Origin: Bacteroidia bacterium | GTDB taxonomy: Bacteria > Bacteroidota > Bacteroidia > Chitinophagales > Saprospiraceae | Direction: 5' to 3' | NCBI GenBank assembly: GCA_018680005.1 | Contig: JAHHJQ010000390.1 | Coordinates: forward strand, 1 to 52,840 | DNA length: 52,840 bases | Part shown: piece by piece, positions 1 to 7,861 of the stretch | Position numbering within the stretch: the stretch's first letter is position 1 | Layout: every line of letters begins with the position of its first letter | Translations under genes and position numbers: made by a program | The notes under the pieces: model-generated | The model's database searches: none | What the model was told of the DNA's origin: nothing | Seen by the model: the letters and a program-made list of their open reading frames with translations, nothing else

Positions 1-602
1 TCGCGCAAATCCTTAGCTCCTACTCCTGGCGGGTCAAATTTTTGTATCAATCGCAACATTTGCTTTAACTCAGAAACAGAAGTTTCATTATTGTGAGCAA
101 ATAACAAATCGTCAATTACAGATAACAGGTCTCTTCGAATATATCCGTCCTCATCAATACTACCAATGAGCTGTTTGGCAATGATTAAATCGCGTTCATC
201 TTCTAACTCGAGCAAGCCTAATTGTCGTTCCAGATGTTCATGAAAAGTAGTATGAACAGCGATTGGTATTGTTTTATCCTCTTCATCGCTGTAATAACTG
301 GATTCATCCCTTGTTTTATAACTATCAGGATCATCTTCAAGATATTCGGTGAGATAATCGTCTAGTTCAAACTCTTCTTCAGATTCAGGTGTCGATTCTT
401 CTTCGTTTTCAGTTTTGCTGTCCGTTTCTGAACCAAATGTCTGCTCCTCTTCTTCACCTTCATCAAGTGCCGGATTGGCCTCCAGCTCTTCTTTAATTCT
501 TTGTTCTAATGCTACAGTAGGTATCTGTAGCAATTTCATTAATTGAATTTGCTGAGGTGATAGGGTTTGAACTTGTCTTTGACTTAATCTCTGATTCAGC
601 AT
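1..602 (-). CDS. rpoN: RNA polymerase sigma-54 factor, 5' part (C-terminus outside window)
   Basis: I translated this by hand from the ATG at 602 leftwards; about 200 residues are visible and the frame is open to the window edge. The N-terminus (residues about 1-45) has the glutamine-rich activator-interacting region typical of sigma-54, including QQIQLMKLLQIPT followed by EQRIKEELEANPAL. Residues about 48-115 are a very acidic linker (region II). After it comes the start of the core-binding domain, with LIGSIDEDGYI and KFDPPGVGAKDLR, both characteristic of RpoN. Sigma-54 directs core polymerase to -24/-12 promoters and needs AAA+ activators. It is the first gene of a leftward unit; no convincing promoter is seen in its upstream region. 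The identification is firm; only the C-terminal DNA-binding part (RpoN box) cannot be checked here. Confidence 0.93.
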   Translation of the reverse strand, partial: MLNQRLSQRQVQTLSPQQIQLMKLLQIPTVALEQRIKEELEANPALDEGEEEEQTFGSETDSKTENEEESTPESEEEFELDDYLTEYLEDDPDSYKTRDESSYYSDEEDKTIPIAVHTTFHEHLERQLGLLELEDERDLIIAKQLIGSIDEDGYIRRDLLSVIDDLLFAHNNETSVSELKQMLRLIQKFDPPGVGAKDLR

Positions 603-1202
603 AATGCGAGGGATTCTAATTTATTTTATGTAGACGGATAATTTCTTGCCTTGTCAGTTCGAATAAAAGAAAATCTTTCCTTAGAAATAAGTTCTTATTC
701 CTCGATCTGTGACAAGAATTAATCTATTTTATAAAAAATTTGTACCATCATATATGTCATCACATTAACATGTAAATACCCCACTATTATGGAGTAAACG
801 CGCCATTATAACAAAAAATATGCCAATTGGATTATTACTGGTAAGAAAAACAACCCAAATGGGTGACATTCCCCCGACCACTATTATTATCTCAATTTTC
901 AATTTTTAACTCCGGGTTACAAAATTTGCTCATTTTTTTCTGACAAATTTCATTGCCAGTGATTTATATATGATGATCTTTTGCATTATAAAAGGCTATG
1001 ATCAAAGATTTGGTGCTTCGAGCAAAAACGAGACCAAAACCATAAAGTATGTTCCGCTTGCAAGTATTAATAATCATGTCAATTACTCAAATTTTCTTTT
1101 CATAATGTGTGACAAGTTAGTATTTGATCAAAACCAAGGTTTGTCAAAGTTTGTTTTTTGGTATACATTTGCAACTCCTATTTATTTCAAGCAAAACAAC
1201 TA
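603..1202. other. AT-rich intergenic stretch, no gene supported
   Basis: About 600 bases lie between rpoN and the next credible feature. The stretch is AT-rich with many short homopolymer runs. A 77-codon open frame at 970-1203 on the plus strand has no signal peptide, membrane segment or family resemblance and an amino-acid composition like translated AT-rich noise, so I do not call it. I see no tRNA-like cloverleaf, no clear TAnnTTTG promoter for rpoN and no repeats. Confidence 0.5.
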
Positions 1203-1331
1203 ATGGAGCATCAGGATAATAGTGATCACGGAAAGAAAGGGTATTGTCTAATGTATGGTATTTTGTCTATCCTTTTCATAGTCATTTTACTCATTTATAT
1301 ATACAAGCAAAATGCACCCTTGACGTTTTAG
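1203..1331 (+). CDS. Possible 42-residue single-pass membrane peptide
   Basis: A small open frame starts with ATG at 1203 and ends with TAG at 1329-1331. The product has a polar, His/Lys-rich N-terminus (MEHQDNSDHGKKGY), one hydrophobic helix at about residues 18-34 and a short KQNAPLTF tail. Signs that it may be real are the clean charged-then-hydrophobic layout and the strong hairpin terminator 26 bases after the stop codon. It resembles in general layout the short His-containing membrane peptides (DUF2933-like) often seen in Bacteroidota, but that is only a resemblance. No Shine-Dalgarno is seen, which is normal for this phylum. Its function is unknown, and a chance open frame is not excluded. 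Confidence 0.35.
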   Translation: MEHQDNSDHGKKGYCLMYGILSILFIVILLIYIYKQNAPLTF

Positions 1332-1356
1332 CAAATAACCAAAATGTTATGACAAG

Positions 1357-1390
1357 AAAAGCCTTGTTGAAGAGTTCAACAAGGCTTTTT
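1357..1390. terminator. Bidirectional intrinsic terminator
   Basis: A perfect 11-bp stem (1361-1371 GCCTTGTTGAA with 1375-1385) closes a GAG loop. An A-tract on the left and a T-tract on the right extend the pairing and provide U-runs on both strands. It lies just after the 42-codon frame on the plus strand and just past the stop of the DUF937 gene on the minus strand, so it can end transcription from both sides. Confidence 0.85.
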
Positions 1391-1417
1391 TTATATCATT
1401 TTCGTGATTGGAAGAAT

Positions 1418-2041
1418 CTATCTTTTACCCTTAAAAAGGCCACCCAAAATCTTCATACCGAATCCAGCAACATCATCAGCAATACTTCCATCACCATCTT
1501 GATCTATAAATTTTTCTATCAAGCCCATTTCTTTACGCTGCGATTTAGCCTGAGTTAATTCATTAGTCAAAAGATCCGTGATCCCACCGGCGTCCAGTCC
1601 ATTCGATGCTTTTGTCTTTCCCAATGCTCCCATGACTAAAGGAGCCAACATACTTAGTAGGCTACCAGCAGATGAACTGTCCAGGCCAGATCTCTGACTG
1701 ATCATTTCCACCGCTCCGGATTGTTTACCTCCCAGGATATGTTTGAGGATACCAGATCCATCAATCATTTTATCGTTTTTAGGTTTGGCAGCACCGGTTG
1801 CCATTCCAATGAAATTGTCCAGGATGCTACCATCGTGATCTCTTTCAAGAGCATTTGCCAGAGCACTACTACCTTCTTTAGAAGTTGCGTTCTTTGCCAA
1901 TGCTCCCACGAGGAGATCAATGGCACTAGATGCGGCGTTCTCCGTTTGCTTTTTATCTGCACCACCGAGTTGTCCGGCAATTTGTTCAACGATACCACCG
2001 GTAAGTTGGCCTTGTAATAAATCAAATATGCTGTTTGACAT
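1418..2041 (-). CDS. DUF937 domain-containing protein
   Basis: This 207-residue protein is rich in Gly, Ala, Ser and Leu. It has the DUF937 pattern: an N-terminal MSNSIFDLLQGQL segment, then helices around LLVGALAKNA, a GGKQSGAVEMIS segment and LLSMLAPLVMGALGK. Members of this family (YidB-like) are small, probably helical proteins without an established biochemical role. A C-terminal DQDGDGSIADDV segment at about residues 180-191 matches the calcium-binding loop of an EF hand, and a shorter DHDGSILDN occurs near residue 70. No signal peptide is visible, so it should be cytoplasmic. It is a single gene ending at the bidirectional terminator at 1357-1390. Confidence 0.85.
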   Translation of the reverse strand: MSNSIFDLLQGQLTGGIVEQIAGQLGGADKKQTENAASSAIDLLVGALAKNATSKEGSSALANALERDHDGSILDNFIGMATGAAKPKNDKMIDGSGILKHILGGKQSGAVEMISQRSGLDSSSAGSLLSMLAPLVMGALGKTKASNGLDAGGITDLLTNELTQAKSQRKEMGLIEKFIDQDGDGSIADDVAGFGMKILGGLFKGKR

Positions 2042-2166
2042 TTTTTAATTTTTTAGTTTGTTAGATAAATGAATATTCGGAATATATGATTTTGGAAGAT
2101 CCTAAGCGTACTTATCAAATACTTTTTGGCTTCTTTAACAAAAATCATCCACCTAAGGATATTTCT

Positions 2167-2174
2167 TACTTTTG
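2167..2174 (+). promoter_or_regulatory. Candidate Bacteroidota -7 element (TAnnTTTG)
   Basis: TACTTTTG matches the Bacteroidota -7 consensus exactly and lies 25 bases before the GTG start of the DUF5706 gene. No TTG at the expected -33 spacing is seen, so the assignment rests on the -7 match and position alone. Confidence 0.35.
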
Positions 2175-2199
2175 AATATCATAAAACATTGCATTTATC

Positions 2200-3420
2200 G
2201 TGTCCGAACCACTAGTTCCCGTCTCAAACGTCCCTACCGTTATTATAAATCCGATCATATCGGAATGTCGGGAACATGTGCTTAATTTATTCAATAAGGC
2301 AGAGTCCGAAAATAAGTTGATCTTTCATAATCTGAAGACAACAATTCAGTTAGTCTCATTGAGCCAAGAAATATTGGAAGGAATTCATATTTCAGATAGT
2401 AACAGGACTTCTATTCTATTGGCCTCTTGGTTCTGTTTTACTGGTTTTCTCTTAGATTATGAGAATGCTGAAGCTAAATCCATAGAGTATTTAAGAGATT
2501 TCTTGAATTCTTCTTCAACGAGTCTGGGCAATATGAAGGCGGAATCTCTGATTAGCCAATATTATCATCCTAAGTTAGAAGATGATATTGCTCATATGAT
2601 TTTTAAAGACGCTCTTGTTTTATTGGAATATGGCAGCAACTACAAAGTTGCACAGAATCTCAAAGCCTATGAACTTGAGCTGAATAGCGGTGTCGTCAAA
2701 AATGAATCTGAATTTCAAGCTGAGCAATTAGCAAGGCTGTTGAATGCCAAGTTATCTACACCATATACTCTCAACACCTATGGACACATCCTTTCACAGA
2801 ATATTCTAAGTACCAGAAAACGGATACAAAGAGCTTCCTCGGACAATAGCAAACAAAAAACGCCAATAAGATTTGAAGGTATTGAAGAAGGCATTCCAAA
2901 TCGAGGGATTCAATCCTTTTTCAGGTCCAATTATAGGGTGCACATAAACTTGAGTGCTATAGCCGATAACAAAGCAAATATCATGATCTCTGTGAATGCG
3001 ATCATCATCTCCGTTTTGATATCGCTGCTATCTTATAGGAATATTGCTGAAACACATCCACAGTACATACTCCCGGTTGTAATATTCATATTTACTGGAT
3101 TGGCTTCATTAATCTTTGCTGTCTTGTCTGCAAGACCAAAAATTACCTATCCCAATAAAAATGTGGTGGACAAGAATATTCAAAAACGGAATATCATATT
3201 CTTTGGAAGTTTCGTAACCATGAAATTGGATCGCTATGAAGAAATAATGGATGAAGTATTTCGCGAAGATCATCTTATCTATGGCAATATGATTAGAGAT
3301 ATGTATAACCTTGGTAAGGTCCTGGACAAGAAGTATCAATCTCTAGTGATATCCTACAATATATTTATGATCGGTTTCGCCTTGACCGTGTTGACTTTTT
3401 TAGCCACTCTTTTTCTTTAG
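2200..3420 (+). CDS. Pycsar-effector-like membrane protein (degenerate HD domain + DUF5706)
   Basis: This 406-residue protein starts with GTG. The C-terminal half carries the DUF5706 (PycTM-type) signature: NYRVHINLSAIADNKANIMI at about 243-262, then two closely spaced membrane helices (about 262-282 and 290-312) and a third hydrophobic helix at the extreme C-terminus. The N-terminal 150 residues follow the layout of HD-type phosphohydrolases that precede this domain in many Bacteroidota proteins. However, the metal-binding His-Asp pair expected in the WFHDTGY segment reads WFCFTGF here, so the HD part looks catalytically dead. In phage-defence Pycsar systems such membrane domains respond to cCMP or cUMP made by a neighbouring cyclase; no cyclase is adjacent here. 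Its stop lies one base from the stop of convergent galE. Family assignment is good; a defence role is inference. Confidence 0.8.
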   Translation: MSEPLVPVSNVPTVIINPIISECREHVLNLFNKAESENKLIFHNLKTTIQLVSLSQEILEGIHISDSNRTSILLASWFCFTGFLLDYENAEAKSIEYLRDFLNSSSTSLGNMKAESLISQYYHPKLEDDIAHMIFKDALVLLEYGSNYKVAQNLKAYELELNSGVVKNESEFQAEQLARLLNAKLSTPYTLNTYGHILSQNILSTRKRIQRASSDNSKQKTPIRFEGIEEGIPNRGIQSFFRSNYRVHINLSAIADNKANIMISVNAIIISVLISLLSYRNIAETHPQYILPVVIFIFTGLASLIFAVLSARPKITYPNKNVVDKNIQKRNIIFFGSFVTMKLDRYEEIMDEVFREDHLIYGNMIRDMYNLGKVLDKKYQSLVISYNIFMIGFALTVLTFLATLFL

Positions 3421-3421
3421 A

Positions 3422-4468
3422 TTAAGCTTCCACCAATATATTTTGACGATAATATTTTTCCCACTCCCAGGCCGATTGAAGCATTTCCTTGATACCTTTT
3501 TCTGCTTTCCATCCCAATTCTTCGTTGGCATGTTTGGTGTCAGACCACACCTGTTCAATGTCTCCAGGTCTGCGATTGGTGATTATAAATGGTAACGGCA
3601 CCTTATTCACTTCTTTAAAGGCTGTAATCATTTCCAAAACTGAGCTACCCCTTCCAGTTCCAAGATTGAAAATTTCAAATTTCTCTTTATTACTTTCTGT
3701 GATCAATCTGTCCATTGCTGTGATATGAGCTTTTGCCAAATCAACTACATGGATATAGTCACGTATACAGCTGCCATCAGTTGTGTCATAGTCACTGCCA
3801 AATACCATTAATTCTTTTCGAATACCATATGCAGTTTGTGTGATAAAAGGGACTAGGTTGTTTGGAATACCTTGTGGTAATTCTCCAATCAAGGCCGATG
3901 AATGGGCTCCAACAGGATTGAAATATCTCAATGAAACGGAACGAAATTCATTATTGGCGACCACAAAATCATGTATGATGTCTTCACACATTTGTTTCGT
4001 CCTACCATATGGGGATTCTGCAGGTTTTATCGGTGCTTGCTCATTCACTGGCAACGTATCTGGTTGTCCATAAACCGTGCATGATGATGAAAATATGAGA
4101 TTGGGGATTTTCAACTCCTTCATCAATTGAAGGATTTCCATAACTCCACCTACATTATTCTTGTAATACTTAAGCGGTTCTGAAGTTGATTCGCCTACAG
4201 CTTTATATGCTGCGAAATGTATGATTCCTTTTATATTCCTGTAATCTCGCAATGATTCTTTCATCGCATCGATACTGCAGATATTTACTTTATGAAATAT
4301 TGGAGTAATCCCAGTGATTTTCTTGATTCCCTTAAGGATAACAGGATCTGAATTTTCGAGCGAATCCAGAATTATTGGTATATATCCGCATGCTAAAAGT
4401 TCAACAACTGTGTGAGAACCTATATATCCCACTCCCCCAGTGACAATTATGTGCCCTTTATCCTCCAT
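3422..4468 (-). CDS. galE: UDP-glucose 4-epimerase
   Basis: This 348-residue protein is an extended short-chain dehydrogenase that interconverts UDP-glucose and UDP-galactose with tightly bound NAD. The N-terminus has the Rossmann motif TGGVGYIGSH (residues about 9-18). The catalytic apparatus is visible as SSCTVYG and the YxxxK pair Y154/K158 (YGRTK). Other family landmarks are HFAAYKAVGES, SLRYFNPVGAH, GSCIRDYIHVVDLA and FNLGTGRGSSVLEM. The length is usual for GalE. It supplies UDP-galactose for cell-surface glycans. The gene is separated from the hydrolase upstream on the same strand by about 54 bases and could be co-transcribed with it. Identification is firm; strict UDP-Glc versus UDP-GlcNAc specificity cannot be read from sequence. 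Confidence 0.95.
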   Translation of the reverse strand: MEDKGHIIVTGGVGYIGSHTVVELLACGYIPIILDSLENSDPVILKGIKKITGITPIFHKVNICSIDAMKESLRDYRNIKGIIHFAAYKAVGESTSEPLKYYKNNVGGVMEILQLMKELKIPNLIFSSSCTVYGQPDTLPVNEQAPIKPAESPYGRTKQMCEDIIHDFVVANNEFRSVSLRYFNPVGAHSSALIGELPQGIPNNLVPFITQTAYGIRKELMVFGSDYDTTDGSCIRDYIHVVDLAKAHITAMDRLITESNKEKFEIFNLGTGRGSSVLEMITAFKEVNKVPLPFIITNRRPGDIEQVWSDTKHANEELGWKAEKGIKEMLQSAWEWEKYYRQNILVEA

Positions 4469-4522
4469 ACTTATTGAAATCGGAATTTATTTCAGCGTAT
4501 CTAAATTGAATGTATTTCCCCA

Positions 4523-5413
4523 TTAATTGCGATCAAGATCTGTCCAAATAATGTCAATGAATCTTTCATCACTAATGAAGCCACTACCCCAACCTTTATG
4601 TTTCTGGGTGATACCCATCGCTTTTATTTCTTCTATTGACTTACCTGATTCAAATGCTTCTTTTACTTCATTATAAACAGTGTTGACGACCTCATGATAC
4701 ATCTTTAAATCTGATTTGGAAGCTAGTTCTCCATGTCCGGGGATTATTTTAGTTTCCTCATCCACTATCATCAGTGCTTTTTCAACTGCCTTGATCAACC
4801 CAGCTACTGAACCTCCAGAACCAAGATCTATATAAGGAAATCGCTTATTGAAAAAAGTATCGCCCATATGTATAACATTAGCATTAGAAAAGTAAACAAA
4901 AGCATCACCATCAGTATGTGCATGTTCAATGTGGATGATACCAATATCCTCTCCATTGATGTGCAATTTCATGTCAGAAGTAAATGTAACCACGGGCCAG
5001 GCATCTTTAGGGGTGGCCTTAGTTGTTCTATTGAAAGCTTTGTTGAATTGATCTGTACTGAGTCTCTTTCTCACATTCTCATGAGCAAAGATAATGGCCC
5101 CATCTTTGGCAAATGAAGCATTTCCTCCAGTGTGATCTCCATGCCAGTGTGTATTGATAACATACCTCACTTTGTGATCCGCAATTCTTCGAATCGCTGT
5201 TTTTAACTTCCAAAATAGTGGTGCATACTGATCATCAATCATAATCGTGGCGTCCTCCCCTGTAAATATTCCAATATTACCCCCTGATCCTTGAAGCATA
5301 AAGAGTTGTGGGGTGATTTCAACTATTGTGATTTGAACTTTGCTAAACCGGTCCTGGCCGATCAGGGTATATACAAATCCAAGAAAAATTATTGAAATGA
5401 AAAGCTTTTTCAT
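4523..5413 (-). CDS. Exported metallo-beta-lactamase-fold hydrolase
   Basis: I place the start at the ATG at 5413, because MKKLFISIIFLGFVYTLIGQ is a good signal peptide; a frame extension to 5440 would put nine residues in front of it. The mature protein has the MBL zinc-binding motif HWHGDHTGG, a second-site IEHAHTDGDAFVYF segment, GDTFFNKRFPYID and the C-terminal PGHG. These are the five conserved elements of the superfamily. It resembles secreted or periplasmic Bacteroidota MBL-fold enzymes that are not assigned a substrate; beta-lactam hydrolysis cannot be concluded from these motifs. A perfect 13-bp inverted repeat lies 24 bases upstream of the start. galE follows on the same strand. Confidence 0.85.
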   Translation of the reverse strand: MKKLFISIIFLGFVYTLIGQDRFSKVQITIVEITPQLFMLQGSGGNIGIFTGEDATIMIDDQYAPLFWKLKTAIRRIADHKVRYVINTHWHGDHTGGNASFAKDGAIIFAHENVRKRLSTDQFNKAFNRTTKATPKDAWPVVTFTSDMKLHINGEDIGIIHIEHAHTDGDAFVYFSNANVIHMGDTFFNKRFPYIDLGSGGSVAGLIKAVEKALMIVDEETKIIPGHGELASKSDLKMYHEVVNTVYNEVKEAFESGKSIEEIKAMGITQKHKGWGSGFISDERFIDIIWTDLDRN

Positions 5414-5436
5414 AGAAACACATTTAATAGTGAAGA

Positions 5437-5466
5437 CCAAATGATTATTCCGAAATAATCATTTGG
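5437..5466. repeat. Perfect 13-bp inverted repeat upstream of the MBL gene
   Basis: CCAAATGATTATT (5437-5449) and its exact reverse complement (5454-5466) flank a CCGA spacer. The repeat lies 23-53 bases before the start of the MBL-fold gene and about 90 bases before the SAM riboswitch on the other strand. It could be a regulator operator or an RNA hairpin in the MBL leader. There is no U-tract on either side that would make it a simple terminator. Confidence 0.6.
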
Positions 5467-5553
5467 CATATACAACATATACAATATTACATTAAGCTTT
5501 GAATATAGTGTATAATCCTATTAACTTCGCGTCATCAATCACTTCTTGTTAAG

Positions 5554-5659
5554 CGATTGTTTTATAAAGAAGGGTGGAGAGAACAGGCTCTGCGAATCCC
5601 TGGCAACCTCCAGTAAGGTGCCAAATCCTGCCAAATTAATTTGGGCATATAAACAATCG
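5554..5659 (+). promoter_or_regulatory. SAM-I (S-box) riboswitch aptamer controlling metX
   Basis: The closing P1 helix is exact: CGATTGTTT at 5554-5562 pairs with AAACAATCG at 5651-5659. Inside it are the conserved S-box segments AGGGTGGAGAGA, GGCTCTGCGAATCCCTGGCAACC (kink-turn and core) and TAAGGTGCCAAATCCTGCC. It lies 110 bases before metX, the expected target for methionine-biosynthesis control by S-adenosylmethionine. Downstream, CCAATTGTT at 5676-5684 could pair with the 3' half of P1 (5652-5660) with one mismatch, which may form the alternative structure. Confidence 0.9.
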
Positions 5660-5769
5660 GTAAAGATTACTTTTTCCAATTGTTATAGGTCGATGAACTC
5701 TTAGTCAATCTCTGGAACAGGTCGGCTATGTTATGTTTTTTATTATTTAGCATAAACCATCATTAAATA

Positions 5770-6786
5770 TTGGGAAAAATCAATTTTTTTAAAAGCAAAG
5801 CTCCCTTAAGCCTGGAGTCAGGAGCTACTCTATCCGCTTTTGAATTGGCTTACCATACATATGGGACATTGAACGCTTCCGGTTCCAATGTAATCTGGGT
5901 TTGCCATGCGTTGACGGCTAACTCTGATCCCGCGGAATGGTGGCCTGGGCTAGTAGGCCCGGACCTGTTAATTGATCCGAACAAATATTTCATAGTCTGC
6001 GTCAATATGATTGGATCATGCTATGGTTCTACAGGACCGACCAGCATAAACCCTTCTTCGGGAAGGATATATGGAAAAGAATTTCCATTAATAACCATCA
6101 GAGATGTAGCGAGTGCTTATAAACAACTTGCGGATCATCTGGGGATAAATCAAATATTTCTATCTCTGGGTGGCTCTACCGGCGGTATGCAGGTCATGGA
6201 ATGGGCTATAATGGAACCAGACAGGTTTGAAAATATTGGTCTGATCGCATGTAATGCAAAACATTCTCCTTGGGGGATTGCTTTTAATGAATCTCAGCGG
6301 ATGGCAATTTTGGCCGATCCTACCATTCACGAGGAAGGTCCACATGCAGGGGCAGCGGGATTAGAAGTTGCCAGATCGATTGCCTTGTTGTCCTATAGAC
6401 ATTATGCCATCTATGATCAGTCCCAATCCAATGGCGACGATAGATTGATCGACTTTCCTGCAGCTTCTTATCAAAAATATCAAGGAAAAAAGTTAAGTAA
6501 AAGATTTGACGTATGGTCGTACTACTTTCTCTCACTAGCTATGGATTCGCATAATATTGGTAGAGGTCGCGGAGGATTGACAAAAGCACTTGGTCAAATC
6601 AAAGCAAAAACAGCTGTTATAGGAATCGATAAGGATATTCTGTTTATATATCCCGAACAGGAATTCCTTCAAAAGTATATTCCACATGCCGAGTTATTCA
6701 AAATCCATTCAGACTATGGTCATGATGCATTCCTAATAGAATACGACCAGTTAACTAATATTTTTACTCAATTTCTTAAGCGCTGA
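5770..6786 (+). CDS. metX: Homoserine O-acetyltransferase
   Basis: This 338-residue alpha/beta hydrolase-fold enzyme transfers an acyl group from acyl-CoA to homoserine, the first committed step of methionine synthesis. Family landmarks are AYHTYGTLN near residue 30, NMIGSCYGSTGP, the nucleophile elbow GGSTGGMQVMEW with Ser136, the Asp within DILF, and His318 in DYGHDAFLIEY. The start must be TTG at 5770 (or a nearby non-ATG codon), because an in-frame TAA lies two codons before it and the N-terminus matches the family from there. It is controlled by the SAM-I riboswitch at 5554-5659. Acetyl versus succinyl donor cannot be settled by inspection. A large hairpin follows the stop codon. Confidence 0.93.
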   Translation: MGKINFFKSKAPLSLESGATLSAFELAYHTYGTLNASGSNVIWVCHALTANSDPAEWWPGLVGPDLLIDPNKYFIVCVNMIGSCYGSTGPTSINPSSGRIYGKEFPLITIRDVASAYKQLADHLGINQIFLSLGGSTGGMQVMEWAIMEPDRFENIGLIACNAKHSPWGIAFNESQRMAILADPTIHEEGPHAGAAGLEVARSIALLSYRHYAIYDQSQSNGDDRLIDFPAASYQKYQGKKLSKRFDVWSYYFLSLAMDSHNIGRGRGGLTKALGQIKAKTAVIGIDKDILFIYPEQEFLQKYIPHAELFKIHSDYGHDAFLIEYDQLTNIFTQFLKR

Positions 6787-6805
6787 ATTTGTTTCAATGA
6801 GGCAA

Positions 6806-6898
6806 AAAAGACTGACGACGCTATCGCTCTTATGTTTAATTGCGGGTTTGAAGCAATTAGTTTGTTAGAGTGTTAATTTAATAGCGCCGTAGTCTTTT
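6806..6898. other. Large branched hairpin downstream of metX
   Basis: The outer arms 6806-6824 (AAAAGACTGACGACGCTAT) and 6881-6898 (ATAGCGCCGTAGTCTTTT) are near-perfect reverse complements. Inside, CGCTCT (6825-6830) can pair with AGAGTG (6867-6872), and AATTGC (6838-6843) with GCAATT (6853-6858), giving a long rod of stacked helices. It sits between convergent metX and the methyltransferase gene and ends in a T-rich segment. The simplest reading is a composite terminator or a structured 3' UTR; a small RNA is possible. The remaining bases to 7045 show no gene. Confidence 0.55.
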
Positions 6899-7045
6899 AG
6901 ACTTTTGTTCTGGGAAAATACAATCCTTTGTATGTCGGATTTCATTTGGTGTAAGGATAAAGCAGTATAGGGAACTGCCTCAACCAAGACTAGTGATAAT
7001 ATTAACGAAATTGTAAGAACATTGTTGGAAAAGAGAGGAAAAAAA

Positions 7046-7828
7046 TTAACTCAGTACTGCTACAGTCTTTTTTCCGATGTAGACTTTTTCCTGTGGCATC
7101 AGCCCAAATCTTTTAATTTCTTCCTCGGATAATTCAGAAATGAAATTAATTTCTGAGGATTCAAAGCCTATTTCTGATAACACCTCTGCATAATCCCGCC
7201 CATATAATCGATAGTGATCATCTTGCCAAAAATGTTTTTCACGTTCCTTAGGATCTGTTATTGTTGAATCCTCATATGTCGTAGCGTTTTGATAATTGAT
7301 AGGAACCTGCAACATTGCCCAACCGCCTGGTTTGAGCACTCTGAATAATTCTTTCATTGCCTGCTGATCATCTTCGATATGCTCGAGTACATGATTACAA
7401 AGCACAACATCGAATGTATCATCATCAAATGGCAAATCACATATATCACAGTGTACATCAGCCCAGGGGCTATTGAGATCTGCCGTAATATATTCGAGAT
7501 GATCCAATTTTTTGAACGCTATTCTAAAACAATATTCAGGGGCCATATGCAAAACCTTTGCTTGTTTCTTAAAGAAATCAGTCTTTCGTTCAAGATATAA
7601 CCACTGGAGGCGATGTCTTTCGAGTGATAACGAATCGGGCGCCATAGCGTTAGGTCTGGAATTGATCCGTCCGTAAGGCAACATTCTTCGATAACTGATA
7701 CCTGTAATTGGGTCTTCAAAAATGTTACCCCTCATGAATAATGACATAGTCTTAGTTATGATGGGTGCAATTCTGTGTAACAAATGTCTTGGCACCTTTC
7801 TTAATGCCCAACTAATTATTCTTTTCAT
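7046..7828 (-). CDS. Class I SAM-dependent methyltransferase
   Basis: This 260-residue protein has a methyltransferase-11 type core. Motif I is unusual (KVLHMAPEYC rather than GxGxG), followed by YITADLNSPWADVHCDICDLPF, which holds the acidic residues for SAM binding. Then come DTFDVVLCNHVLEHIEDD (motif II) and ELFRVLKPGGWAMLQVP (motif III). The same motif I variant is common in a Bacteroidota family of uncharacterised methyltransferases. The substrate is unknown. It is the last gene of a minus-strand unit, 33 bases after the YhhN gene, so it may be co-expressed with it and the large secreted fusion. I am sure of the fold, not of the substrate. Confidence 0.85.
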   Translation of the reverse strand: MKRIISWALRKVPRHLLHRIAPIITKTMSLFMRGNIFEDPITGISYRRMLPYGRINSRPNAMAPDSLSLERHRLQWLYLERKTDFFKKQAKVLHMAPEYCFRIAFKKLDHLEYITADLNSPWADVHCDICDLPFDDDTFDVVLCNHVLEHIEDDQQAMKELFRVLKPGGWAMLQVPINYQNATTYEDSTITDPKEREKHFWQDDHYRLYGRDYAEVLSEIGFESSEINFISELSEEEIKRFGLMPQEKVYIGKKTVAVLS

Positions 7829-7861
7829 ATAAACTCTAGAGCTTAAATACCTTAGGATACC

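Noticed and set aside
970-1203. 77-codon plus-strand open frame in the gap after rpoN
   Set aside because: AT-rich, no family resemblance, no signal or membrane segment; the composition looks like noise.
4523-5413. MBL-fold protein as an antibiotic-resistance beta-lactamase
   Set aside because: Motifs show only the superfamily; no class B subclass signature could be verified by eye.
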